Assembly: GCA_963975425.1 (NCBI GenBank) | Contig: CAXBGS010000022.1 | Location: 1-38,440 of the forward strand | Length of the DNA stretch: 38,440 bases | Origin: CAXBGS01 sp963975425 | Lineage (GTDB): Bacteria > Planctomycetota > Planctomycetia > Pirellulales > Pirellulaceae | Direction of reading: 5' to 3' | The notes under the pieces: model-generated | The model's database searches: none | Told to the model about the DNA's origin: nothing | The model's input: the letters and a program-made list of their open reading frames with translations, nothing else | Shown here: one piece after another, positions 23,929 through 32,989 of the stretch | Position numbering within the stretch: the stretch's first letter is position 1 | Layout of the letters: each line of letters opens with the position of its first letter | Position numbers and translations under genes: made by a program

Positions 23929-26763
23929 TTACGGGGCCGTTGATATTGGCATCGATTGCGACTCTGGCCACTGGGCAAACCGCTTTCCATCGGCAACGGT
24001 CCAGCCCCATAGGGTGCCGGTGCGTCCGCCGGCATACAATCGCTTTCCGTCGGGTGATAATTTGGCTGTGAATAAAAACTCGGTCAGCGGTGCGGATGGC
24101 TTGGCGGTAAAGCTGCGAATTGTCTTTCCAGTTGTCGAGTCGAACAACCGAACTCGCCCGTCGCCCGAGGCCGCGATAGCTTGGGACGCGGTGGGGACGA
24201 AATCTACCGCTGTGATTTCTTTGGCAAACCCAGTCACCTTGCTGGTCGTTTCACCTGATTCGGAATCCCAAAGTCGAACCGTCAAATCTGCGCTTGCCGA
24301 AACGATCGTCTGAGAGTCTGCGTTCCAGGCAAGCGAGAGCACATGCCCGGTGTGACCTTCTAAAGTTTTAACCGCAGTGCCTTCAGCAACATCTAGCAAA
24401 CAGATGTTGTTATCGGCCGACGCGGTAGCCAGGGTGTCGCCATCATCAGAGAATGACATGCTGAAGACCGTGTCGCTGTGGATCGCATCAAATTCTCGTA
24501 TGCGTCGTCCGGTCTCGACCGCAAATACTTTCACGTCACCGGCGCGACTCGGGGTACCGCATCCGATCGCCAGTAGTTTGCCATCGGGATGAAACGTCAG
24601 CGAAGTCACGCGGCCTTGGATGCGATCCGTCTCGGTATTCGGCTGTTCCGACGTCGCCATCGTCTTTGCTGTGGTGAGGACTCGCTCAAGCTGCCAGCGC
24701 GGAGTCCGTAATAGGCTCTCGGCCGGATGATCCTGGCGATATCGAACGAGCCGATCTGCCAAGAAGCAAAGTCCCGAACTCGCTTGATCATCGAGACGGT
24801 CGCCCGACGATCCAAATCGCAACGACGCGATCGACTGACCGGTCTCACGATGAATGATTTGGGCACTGCCATCGCGATGCAGGATCGCGATCAGCCCTCG
24901 AGACTCTTCGGAATCGAACGCGATAATCTCGGATTGCGATATCGATAATTCTCGCAAGTCGGCCGCCCGTTGAAAGGCCTGCAAGCGACGTGACGCGAGC
25001 GAGAGTTCACGGTTGTGGGGCGGGATCGCCGAGGCCGCGAGTTGCCGCGCTTTTCTCGCCGCCGCAAGCGTTTTCTTTAACTTGTCGATTGCACTTTCTG
25101 CTTCCTGCGTTTTTTCTTTCGCGTCATCACTGTCCGAGTCGATCTGTTTGAGCTTCTTGGTTTGTTCAGACAGTTCCTTGGCTTTGTTTGCGACCGTTTC
25201 TTCTTCGGTCTTGACTCGGTCTTCAAGCAACTTTGTTTTCGCATTCAGCCGCGCGACGTGGTCTTGTTGTCGTTTGACATCATGAAGCTCTTTTTCAGTG
25301 ATATCGTTTGATTGAGTATGAGTTGGATAGGTTGCAACAAGCTTACCGTCGTTCAGCGACCATAGTTTCGCATCACCATCGATTCCCCCGGTCAACAACT
25401 GAGTGCTTTCATTCTTGCTGTTGTCGGCCTTGGTGTTTTCGGCAAGCACCGCCAGCGAAGTGATTGCCGAACCGTGTGTCAGCGTGCGAGTGACTTTGTT
25501 TTTCGTCAAGTCAACCAGCATGACTTTACCGCCCCGCGTGCCCAAAATTGCCATTTTCGGATTGCCCGCCAAAGCGATTGCCGAGGAGACATCTGTCGCT
25601 TTGGTTGAATGTTTTCGAACTCGACGGATCGTCGCCGCTTTACTTTTCGCTTTCGCTGTGAATTGGAAGTGCTCTGCATGCCCGTCGACGATCGTGATGA
25701 TTGTCGCTCCGTCGCTTGCGATACTGAAATGATCGATGATCGTGCGAGTATCCAACTGGGCAATGATCTTGCCGTGCTGGGCGTCGATGATGAACATTCG
25801 ACCGATCTCATCGACGACGCACAGGATTTCGACTTCGGATGCCCACTGCATTTGCTTGATCGGATCGGCGGATACGAGCAGGGAACATCGCTTTGCACGA
25901 TCGTTCGTGTTCCATATTTCCACTTCGCCAATTGCGTTCACAATCGCAATGTTCGTCCGAGCGTGATCGACCGCAATCGGGCCAATCGCCCGGCTGAGAA
26001 TGTCATCCACAGTGGTCGATGCAGCGGGTTGGTGCGTTTTTTTCCAAAGTCGGACGGCTTGGAAACCGCCGGCTGCGATGCGTTGCCCGTCGGGAGAGCA
26101 CGCGATTGATTGAACGAGGTCATGCGCGGCGGCAGCGTTGGACGTGATGCTTGGATCAATCAGCCTCGTGACTTCTCGTTGCATAACGGCATCCCACACG
26201 ACGACTTGGTTCGCCAAGCCAAAACAGACCCATTTTCCGTTGGGTGATACGTCGAGCGCATTGATCGCACGGATCGTGTCGGGAATGGGTTGCCATGCTG
26301 TCGCGTGATCGTTGTGGACGCGTGTGTCGCTTGCGCCTTGACGAATCCAGCGTTCGAGCAGTCTCAGCTGTTTCTCAGTCAGTTGTTTTGCACCGACCGA
26401 GTTGTCATCCGGTGGCATCATGGAATCATCGGTGCTGCGTGCCCGTGTCAGTATCAAGCTTTCCGCCGCGTCATCGATCATCAGCGCCGGTCCGCTATCG
26501 CCGCCACGCAACATCGCAGCGGGGGTTTCCAAAACAAGATCGCCTTCGGATTCGTTTTCACGGTGACAGGCGATGCAATTACGCTGCAGGATTGGAAAGA
26601 TTTCGGTGCGAAAGTCGACCGCTTGGTTTCCCGTTCGGTCGGCGTTTCGATCGATCGTTTCGGCGCTTGCTCTCTTGCATGCGACAAAATGCAGCATGAC
26701 GAGAGTTGCCGCGACCAGGATTGAAACTCGGTGTGATCGCCATTGACCGAAAAATCGGAACAT
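23929..26763 (-). CDS. haem-binding (PSCyt1-type) WD40 repeat protein
   Basis: This 944-residue exported protein has a hydrophobic N-terminal segment (about 12-34) and a c-type haem motif CIACH with Cys63, Cys66 and His67. Around it is wording (FPILQRNCIACH, EGDLVLET, GGDSGPALM, SLILTRARSTDDSMMPP) typical of the planctomycete cytochrome C (PSC-type) domain, including the Met-rich PP motif that may give the axial ligand. After about residue 160 come WD40-like repeats. A long charged coiled coil (about 490-585, KELHDVKRQQDH to LAAARKARQLAAS) follows, then a second WD40 block with better repeats (HTGHVLSLAWN, VRLWDSESGET, VRLFDSTTGKT). A propeller-coil-propeller design tethered to a haem domain suggests a periplasmic or surface scaffold. 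Electron transfer is possible, but no partner is proven. It is divergent from the DUF1549/1553 operon. Confidence 0.93.
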   Translation of the reverse strand: MFRFFGQWRSHRVSILVAATLVMLHFVACKRASAETIDRNADRTGNQAVDFRTEIFPILQRNCIACHRENESEGDLVLETPAAMLRGGDSGPALMIDDAAESLILTRARSTDDSMMPPDDNSVGAKQLTEKQLRLLERWIRQGASDTRVHNDHATAWQPIPDTIRAINALDVSPNGKWVCFGLANQVVVWDAVMQREVTRLIDPSITSNAAAAHDLVQSIACSPDGQRIAAGGFQAVRLWKKTHQPAASTTVDDILSRAIGPIAVDHARTNIAIVNAIGEVEIWNTNDRAKRCSLLVSADPIKQMQWASEVEILCVVDEIGRMFIIDAQHGKIIAQLDTRTIIDHFSIASDGATIITIVDGHAEHFQFTAKAKSKAATIRRVRKHSTKATDVSSAIALAGNPKMAILGTRGGKVMLVDLTKNKVTRTLTHGSAITSLAVLAENTKADNSKNESTQLLTGGIDGDAKLWSLNDGKLVATYPTHTQSNDITEKELHDVKRQQDHVARLNAKTKLLEDRVKTEEETVANKAKELSEQTKKLKQIDSDSDDAKEKTQEAESAIDKLKKTLAAARKARQLAASAIPPHNRELSLASRRLQAFQRAADLRELSISQSEIIAFDSEESRGLIAILHRDGSAQIIHRETGQSIASLRFGSSGDRLDDQASSGLCFLADRLVRYRQDHPAESLLRTPRWQLERVLTTAKTMATSEQPNTETDRIQGRVTSLTFHPDGKLLAIGCGTPSRAGDVKVFAVETGRRIREFDAIHSDTVFSMSFSDDGDTLATASADNNICLLDVAEGTAVKTLEGHTGHVLSLAWNADSQTIVSASADLTVRLWDSESGETTSKVTGFAKEITAVDFVPTASQAIAASGDGRVRLFDSTTGKTIRSFTAKPSAPLTEFLFTAKLSPDGKRLYAGGRTGTLWGWTVADGKRFAQWPESQSMPISTAP

Positions 26764-26890
26764 AGTTCGATGATGGGGTGGGAAGAATCGATTGGACGTC
26801 GGGAGGGCTTCTTAATATACTCACGCTCAGGCCGATCAAGGCCTCCCCGCCGCCGTTTACGGCACCCATCCCACCAAAGCGACCTCGGAC
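26764..26890. promoter_or_regulatory. short divergent intergenic region between cytochrome-like genes
   Basis: These 127 bp separate the haem/WD40 gene (leftward from 26763) and the DUF1549/1553 operon (rightward from 26891), so both promoters must be close together and may be co-regulated. No clear motif was found. Confidence 0.4.
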
Positions 26891-29269
26891 ATGAATTTAA
26901 AGTCTCAGAGGCGGAATACGATTCGGCAAGTTCGACTTACCAATCTTTGCATTGGTCGTCCGGTCTTGTTGACGTTCATCCTGTTGATATGCTTCGCGCG
27001 TTCTGGTGTCGTGCAAGACGCGACCGGTGCGGACGCGAGCACCCAGCTTGTGTCGACGGTCGATTCAACGGACGTACCAGCAGATATAAGAACGGACATA
27101 CGTCCTGAAAGTGATGCGGCGGATGGATCGGCGAGTCCCGTTAGTTTTACGAACGACGTGGTCCCCGTACTCACCAAAGCTGGGTGCAATGCGGGTGTTT
27201 GCCACGCCAAAGCGAATGGTGGTCGGAACGGGTTTCAGCTTTCGTTGCTCGGATTCGAACCACAAGAGGACTACGACCACATCGTCTTGGAAGCACGTGG
27301 TCGTCGCATTTTTCCCGCGGCCGCCGAAGAAAGTTTGCTGTTGATCAAGGCGACCGGGAAACAATCACATGGCGGTGGCGTACGGATCGAACACGGTTCG
27401 GATGAATATCATTTGATCCGCCGCTGGATTCAGCAGGGGGCTCCGCCGCGAATCGAAAACGAACCCGAATTGTTGTCGATTCGAGTGCGTCCGAAACAAG
27501 GTGTGATGCGGCCCGGTCAACGTAAAACGCTTCGAGCCACGGCGCTTTATTCGGACGGAACCAAACGCGATGTCACTCGCATGGCGATTTTCGAATCCAA
27601 TGATCAGGCCATGATCGAAGTCGATCAAGCCGGTGTGGCCACTGCCCAGGATATCCCTGGCAAAGCATCGGTGATGGTTCGTTATCAAGGCAAAACGTCT
27701 GTTTTCTCAGCCGCCATACCTTTGTCGCAGGAACAGTTCGAATTACCTGCCGAAAAGAACTTTGTTGATAAGTTCGTCTTTTCTAATCTCAAAACGCTAG
27801 GCATTCCTCCCTCGCCGATTTGTGACGATTCCGTCTTTCTGCGCCGCGTGACGCTGGACATTGCCGGTCGCATTCCGACAACCGAGGAAACAGAGTCTTT
27901 CCTTCACGACACCCGGCCGGATCGTCGTGATCGAATGATCCAGTCGTTGTTGGACGGTCCGGGCTACGCAGACTACTTTGCCAACAAGTGGACCGCGTTG
28001 CTGAAAAATCGACGCGATTCCGGTACGGATATTCTGTCCAATTTCGCATTTCACGCCTGGATTCGCGACAGCCTTTTAGCGAATCGGCCATACGATCAAA
28101 TCGTCCGCGAACTGTTAGCCTCGACGGGAACCGTGCTCGATAATCCGCCGGTCGCCTGGTACAAGCGTGTGACGGATCCTAAGCAACAAATCGAAGACGT
28201 CGCGCAGCTGTTCCTTGGTGTGAGGATGCAGTGCGCACAGTGCCATCATCATCCATTCGAAAGATGGAGCCAGGGTGATTACTATTCGCTAACGGCGTTC
28301 TTTAGCCAGGTCGGTCGCAAACCCACGACTGTTCGGGGCGAAGACTTGATCTTCCACGAACGTGGAATCGCGTTTGCCGAAAACGTAAAGACCGGACAGA
28401 AACTTTCCCCCATGGCGTTGGGGGATTCCGTCGGCGAAATCGCAGCCGATGTCGATCCAAGGCTGGTGTTGGCGGATTGGATGAGTTCAAAGGACAATCC
28501 TTTCTTTGCCAAAGCACTTGTTAATCGTTACTGGAAGCACTTCTTCGCCCGCGGGCTCGTCGAACCCGAGGACGATCTGCGTGACACCAATCCGCCCACC
28601 AATCCTGAGCTGCTCGCCGCGCTCGAGAAACATTTTGTGGATTCGGGTTTCGACTTGAAAGATCTGGTGCGCGTTATCACTCAGTCCAATGCGTACCAGC
28701 TGAGTTCGATCCCCAATGATGCAAATCTTGCCGATCGACAGAACTACTCGCGGTTTTACCCTCGTCGAATGCAAGCGGAAGTCTTACTCGATTCGATTGA
28801 CGATGTGGCGGGATCGCGGACAAGTTTTGCGGACCTGCCCCTGGGGACGCGAGCCGTCGCGCTGCCGGACAACAGTTACAACGCGTCCTCTGATTTCTTA
28901 CGGGTTTTCGGCCGACCAGAGAGCTCGAGTGTTTGCGAATGCGAACGAGTGCAATCAGCAAACTTGGGCCAGAGCTTGCACTTCCTCAATGCAAAGGAAA
29001 TTCAGGACAAGCTGGTAGCACCGAAAGGCCGTCTGCAAACGTTACTGGATAGTTGTGAATCCTCGGAGGAACGCGTCACACAAATCTATTTGGCGGCGCT
29101 TTCGCGATCACCGACTGCGGACGAGCTGGGGACTGCTACTGCTTATCTGCAGCAGTCACGCGTCGACGAAGACGGTAAATCCATTGATCCGCAATCCGCG
29201 GAAAAAGAGAGTTTGCAAGATCTGCTATGGGCCATCATCAACACCAAAGAATTCTTGTTCAATCACTAA
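26891..29269 (+). CDS. DUF1549/DUF1553 protein with Big2-like domain and haem-type motifs
   Basis: This 792-residue exported protein has a hydrophobic segment at about 24-41. Domain order: an N-terminal cytochrome-like region with CNAGVCH (Cys99, Cys104, His105, a CX4CH rather than CXXCH spacing), a Big2-like Ig domain at about 193-275, DUF1549 (about 290-500) and DUF1553 (about 520-785). DUF1549 contains a canonical CAQCH (Cys448, Cys451, His452) followed by HHPFERW, a family hallmark. DUF1553 has wording such as NRYWKHFFARGLVEPEDDLRDTNPPTNPELL and RRMQAEVLLDSI. Residues 61-72 are a degenerate 4-residue repeat (DVPA, DIRT, DIRP). Known only as a planctomycete-rich family of unproven function, often with haem-binding motifs. 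First gene of an operon with PPC and DUF1501 proteins. Confidence 0.94.
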   Translation: MNLKSQRRNTIRQVRLTNLCIGRPVLLTFILLICFARSGVVQDATGADASTQLVSTVDSTDVPADIRTDIRPESDAADGSASPVSFTNDVVPVLTKAGCNAGVCHAKANGGRNGFQLSLLGFEPQEDYDHIVLEARGRRIFPAAAEESLLLIKATGKQSHGGGVRIEHGSDEYHLIRRWIQQGAPPRIENEPELLSIRVRPKQGVMRPGQRKTLRATALYSDGTKRDVTRMAIFESNDQAMIEVDQAGVATAQDIPGKASVMVRYQGKTSVFSAAIPLSQEQFELPAEKNFVDKFVFSNLKTLGIPPSPICDDSVFLRRVTLDIAGRIPTTEETESFLHDTRPDRRDRMIQSLLDGPGYADYFANKWTALLKNRRDSGTDILSNFAFHAWIRDSLLANRPYDQIVRELLASTGTVLDNPPVAWYKRVTDPKQQIEDVAQLFLGVRMQCAQCHHHPFERWSQGDYYSLTAFFSQVGRKPTTVRGEDLIFHERGIAFAENVKTGQKLSPMALGDSVGEIAADVDPRLVLADWMSSKDNPFFAKALVNRYWKHFFARGLVEPEDDLRDTNPPTNPELLAALEKHFVDSGFDLKDLVRVITQSNAYQLSSIPNDANLADRQNYSRFYPRRMQAEVLLDSIDDVAGSRTSFADLPLGTRAVALPDNSYNASSDFLRVFGRPESSSVCECERVQSANLGQSLHFLNAKEIQDKLVAPKGRLQTLLDSCESSEERVTQIYLAALSRSPTADELGTATAYLQQSRVDEDGKSIDPQSAEKESLQDLLWAIINTKEFLFNH

Positions 29270-29303
29270 TGCGAAATCGATGATCCGTTTGAATTGTCCG
29301 CCA

Positions 29304-31454
29304 ATGAACCATGACTGCCGATCTTGGACATCGTTGTCCAGTGGCCTCGTCTTGCTTGTCCTGACTCTGGCTTCGTCAAACGTGTCGGCACAATCAGTCT
29401 GTTTGCCGGTTCCGCGACTGCTGACAACGATGCCGATGGGTGGGCAAGTCGGTTCGGAATTCGAAGTGACCGTCGCGGGTGAGTTGCTGGAAACGGCAAG
29501 TGATTTGGTGTTTTCGCATCCAGGTATCAAAGCCGTCAAGTCAATCGCGGATGACGACGAAACGGATGATGTCAAAACGGGCTCGAATACCTTTACCGTT
29601 TCGATTTCCGAGGATTGCCCGCCGGGAATCTATGAGGCCTGTGTGGTGACGTCTTATGGAGTTTCAACCTCGCGGATTTTTTCGGTCGGTGATGTGTCGG
29701 AACTTGTTCAAGATGACCCGACGACTTCGCTAGACCGCGCGAAGCGACTTCCGGTCGATTCCACCTGCAACGCAACCGTTCCCGTTCGTGCGGTGAATCA
29801 TTACCTGTTCGCGGCAAAAAAAGATCAACGTCTTGTGATCGATTGTCTGGCCCGCGGTATCGATTCTCGGTTGAACCCTGTCGTGATCGTTGCCGATTCG
29901 CAAGGACGTGATCTGGTGGCAGAACGTCTCGGCGATCGATTGGATTTTGTGGCGCCGGATGACGGCGACTACGTCATCAAAGTTCACGACTTAACTTTCC
30001 AGGGTGGGGCTGATTATTTCTATCGATTGACGATACGCGGGGTTGTGGGGGATCACGTTCCGCCGCCGCCCGAAACCACAAAAGAGGTTTTGCAATTTTC
30101 TTGGCCTCCGCACGGGCTGTCCGCAAAGGCTCAATCCAATGAAGCGAGTCTTGACGACCAGTCGCATGCCGATTGCTCGACGGCGCAGCGGATCAGTCTG
30201 CCGTGCGATATCGCGGGGCGGTTCTATCCGTCGGCCGACGTCGATTTGTTTCAGTTCGAAGCGAAAAAGGGCGACGTGTGGTGGATCGAAGTGGCTTCGC
30301 AGCGTCTAGGATTGCCGACCAACCCGACCGTTTTGATCCAGCAGCAGAACGCGGCGGGCAAATCCGAAACGTGGGTCGATGTTGCGGAATTTTCGGACAT
30401 CGCTAGCCCCATCAAAGTTTCCACGGGTGGCTACTCGTACGATGGGCCGCACTATGACACGGGTTCGTCCGATGTATTGGGGGAATTCGTGGTCCCGGCC
30501 GATGGGCAATACCAATTGCGTCTCTCGGACCTCTTTGGTGGGACGCGTTCGGATCGGCGTAATCAATATCGTTTGATCATCCGCAAGGCCCAGCCCGACT
30601 TTGCGCTGGCCGGTTGGGCGTTACACATGGGCCTGCGAAATGGAGATCGCAATGTATTGTCCAAGCCAATCGCGCTGCGGCCGGGCGCGACGATGGCGCT
30701 CGAAGTGGCAGCACTGCGTCGTGACGGGTTCGATGGCCCGATCTCGTTGTCGATGCAAGATTTGCCGCCGTGTGTAACGGCACAAGGAATTAAAATCGCA
30801 TCGGGCAAGTCACGTGGGATCATCCTGATCAGTGCAGAGCCCGGCGCTGAACTCGGATGGACACACGCCAAAATGATCGGCACAGCGATCATCAACGGAA
30901 AAGAGTGCGTGAGGCCTTGTCGATTGGCATCAATGACATGGCCCGTCAAAAACGCGCGAACGGAAATTCCGGTTCCTCGATTACTGGAACACGTCGTCGT
31001 GTCGGTTGGTAACGCCGAGTATGCGCCGCTGACCCTGACGGCAGAATCGGACAAGGTTTGGGAAGCGGTCGAAGGGCGAAAGTTAACGATTCCCCTGACG
31101 CACTTGCAAAGGTCTGACTTTTCCGGTGCAAACATCAAAGCCAATACATTTGGCAATGGGTTTGAATCGAATCCGGTATTTGATCTGCCACTGAAAGCGG
31201 AAACATCAAAGGTCGTTCTGGATTTAGCAAAGCTGAAGACGCCACCCGGCGATTACACGATCGCGTTTTATGGCGGCGGAGTTGTCAAATACGCGCCCGG
31301 TGAAAACGGGCCTTCGTCACCGTCGGTTGGCCTAACGGCAGCCAAAACCAAGAAGATCAAAACAGTTGATACGGTCGACATCATGGTTTCACGACCAATC
31401 ACGATCCGTGTCCTCCCAACTGACACTTCCGAATCGACAAGCAAGTCAAAATGA
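29304..31454 (+). CDS. secreted protein with two PPC-like domains
   Basis: The start chosen is the ATG at 29304 (MNHDCRSW), giving 716 residues and a compact signal peptide (hydrophobic to about residue 24, cleavage near VSA). An ATG at 29280 would add eight residues. An IPT/TIG-like Ig segment (about 35-130) precedes a pre-peptidase C-terminal (PPC)-like domain (about 150-245, with NHYLFAAKKDQRLVIDCLA and APDDGDYVIKVHDL). A second such domain follows at about 290-430 (DVDLFQFEAKKGDVWWIEV, ADGQYQLRLSDLFGG). The C-terminal part is beta-rich without a recognised domain. It starts 34 bp after the DUF1553 gene and overlaps the next gene by 4 bp (ATGA at 31451), so it is part of one transcript. 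PPC-like modules are usually accessory or binding modules; no catalytic domain was seen. Confidence 0.88.
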   Translation: MNHDCRSWTSLSSGLVLLVLTLASSNVSAQSVCLPVPRLLTTMPMGGQVGSEFEVTVAGELLETASDLVFSHPGIKAVKSIADDDETDDVKTGSNTFTVSISEDCPPGIYEACVVTSYGVSTSRIFSVGDVSELVQDDPTTSLDRAKRLPVDSTCNATVPVRAVNHYLFAAKKDQRLVIDCLARGIDSRLNPVVIVADSQGRDLVAERLGDRLDFVAPDDGDYVIKVHDLTFQGGADYFYRLTIRGVVGDHVPPPPETTKEVLQFSWPPHGLSAKAQSNEASLDDQSHADCSTAQRISLPCDIAGRFYPSADVDLFQFEAKKGDVWWIEVASQRLGLPTNPTVLIQQQNAAGKSETWVDVAEFSDIASPIKVSTGGYSYDGPHYDTGSSDVLGEFVVPADGQYQLRLSDLFGGTRSDRRNQYRLIIRKAQPDFALAGWALHMGLRNGDRNVLSKPIALRPGATMALEVAALRRDGFDGPISLSMQDLPPCVTAQGIKIASGKSRGIILISAEPGAELGWTHAKMIGTAIINGKECVRPCRLASMTWPVKNARTEIPVPRLLEHVVVSVGNAEYAPLTLTAESDKVWEAVEGRKLTIPLTHLQRSDFSGANIKANTFGNGFESNPVFDLPLKAETSKVVLDLAKLKTPPGDYTIAFYGGGVVKYAPGENGPSSPSVGLTAAKTKKIKTVDTVDIMVSRPITIRVLPTDTSESTSKSK

Positions 31455-32911
31455 AACGATCTAGCGAGAAACATCATTGCCCTGGGCCACTAGCTTCGTC
31501 GCGAAATACCGGTTCCGCGAAACATGCCGAGGCATCGCGACGGGCTTTCTTGCGAATGGGGTTAGCCGGATTCGGAAGTCTCAGTCTGCCGGGGCTATTG
31601 AGAATGCGTGCGGCCAACGCCGCGGCAAGTTCCGAACGTAGCAAGACTGCTGTCATCATGGTTTGGAAGCCGGGCGGCTGTTCGCACATCGATACTTATG
31701 ATCCCAAGCCCCATTCCGGCAGCGAGTATCGTGGTCCTTTCGGCACGATCGCTACTAAAGTTCCGGGGATGCATTTCACCGAATTATTGCCGCGACAGGC
31801 AAAGATTGCAGACAAGTTCACCGTCCTGCGCGGGATGCACCAGACCGCGGGCGGCCACCCGGCCGGATCGATGCAATTACTTTCGGGCGACTCCGACACG
31901 CGTGACAAGCCCGAACCTCGTTTGCCCGACTGGATGTCGGTTGCCAATTATCTGCGATCCGAAGACGGACCACGTGACAATCCGTTGCCGCGATTTGTCG
32001 GGGTTAATCCGCCGCTGAAATACACAGGGCCGGCATACCTGGGCGATTCCTATTCGCCGTTCTCCGTGGTCGGCGATCCGAATTCGCCAGAATTCGTTGT
32101 TCCCAACATTGGTTTGTCTGATGAATCCGCCGTCCAACGCCTTGGTCGGCGCGTCGATTTGCGCCGCAAGCTAGACACGATGACCCGAGCGTTCGATCAG
32201 TATGGCGAAATGGGAGCACTCGACGAATTCGAAACGCAAGCGATGGCGTTGTTGACTAATCCGAAAACAAAAGACGCATTTGATTTGTCGCTCGAGGATG
32301 ATGCGACGCGTGATCGCTACGGACGCAATACTTGGGGACAACAGCTACTCTTAGCCCGGCGCTTGGTGGAAGCGGGTGTGGAGGTTTTGACCAGCAGTCT
32401 GCATGGCCCTCTTTGCGCTCGGGTTGGTAACTGGGACGATCACGCTGTCAATCATCATGTCTTTGATGCGCTCCGATTTCGTGCCGATGCTTACGATCAA
32501 GCCGTCTCAGCGTTGATCGAAGATATCTATCAGCGAGGGCTCGACGAGCGAGTCTTGGTCGTCGTGACTGGCGAGTTTGGGCGGACACCTAAAATCAACT
32601 ATCAGCCCAGCACCGGCGCGGGCAACGCGAGCGCCGCGGCAGGAACGCAACAGCCAGGTCGCAACCACTGGCCGCGAGCTTTTTCGAATCTGTGGGCCGG
32701 TGGTGGAATCGAAACAGGCCGATACATCGGGGCCACGGATAAACGTGGTGAAGATGTGATCGAAGGCCACTGCGGTCCAGGCGACTTTCTGGCCACGATT
32801 TATCATCACCTTGGCATCGATTCGTCAAACGTATTCATCAAAGACTTCAACGGTCGGCCCACGCCGATCGTCGATGACGGCAAGCCGATCGCGGAACTGG
32901 TTGGGACCTAA
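31451..32911 (+). CDS. DUF1501 family Tat-exported protein
   Basis: This 486-residue protein has a twin-arginine signal SRRAFLRMG (Arg30-Arg31). The start overlaps the stop codon of the PPC-protein gene by four bases, indicating translational coupling. The body has the DUF1501 pattern MVWKPGGCSHIDTYDPKP, LRGMHQTAGGHP, GEFGRTPKIN and GRNHWPRAFSNLWAGGG, and it ends in the family block DFLATIYHHLGID. The DUF1501 gene at 20287 has GGNDSF and DHAWGG where this has GGCSHIDTYDPKP and GRNHWP, so the two belong to different subtypes. This subtype is the one usually paired with DUF1549/DUF1553 genes. Activity unknown. Confidence 0.94.
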   Translation: MKRSSEKHHCPGPLASSRNTGSAKHAEASRRAFLRMGLAGFGSLSLPGLLRMRAANAAASSERSKTAVIMVWKPGGCSHIDTYDPKPHSGSEYRGPFGTIATKVPGMHFTELLPRQAKIADKFTVLRGMHQTAGGHPAGSMQLLSGDSDTRDKPEPRLPDWMSVANYLRSEDGPRDNPLPRFVGVNPPLKYTGPAYLGDSYSPFSVVGDPNSPEFVVPNIGLSDESAVQRLGRRVDLRRKLDTMTRAFDQYGEMGALDEFETQAMALLTNPKTKDAFDLSLEDDATRDRYGRNTWGQQLLLARRLVEAGVEVLTSSLHGPLCARVGNWDDHAVNHHVFDALRFRADAYDQAVSALIEDIYQRGLDERVLVVVTGEFGRTPKINYQPSTGAGNASAAAGTQQPGRNHWPRAFSNLWAGGGIETGRYIGATDKRGEDVIEGHCGPGDFLATIYHHLGIDSSNVFIKDFNGRPTPIVDDGKPIAELVGT

Positions 32912-32918
32912 CCGATGG

Positions 32919-32947
32919 CTTGGCCATTCGTGTCGTATCAGGCCAAG
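32919..32947. terminator. inverted repeat between convergent genes
   Basis: CTTGGCC (32919-32925) and GGCCAAG (32941-32947) form a 7-bp stem with a 15-nt loop in the 78-bp gap between the DUF1501 gene and the convergent permease gene. An overlapping alternative stem uses GTGTCG (32930-32935) and CGACAC (32949-32954). No T-tract. Confidence 0.35.
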
Positions 32948-32989
32948 TCGACACGCTTGTCGTCGACACCCGACGGTTCCAATCTTGGC

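Noticed and set aside
23753..24010. N-terminal extension of the sulfatase to 24010
   Set aside because: It would overlap the end of the haem-WD40 gene and place 86 unrelated residues before the signal peptide.
29055..29303. Upstream extension of the PPC-protein frame inside the DUF1553 gene
   Set aside because: Overlaps strongly supported coding sequence in a different frame; a signal peptide begins right after the 29304 start.
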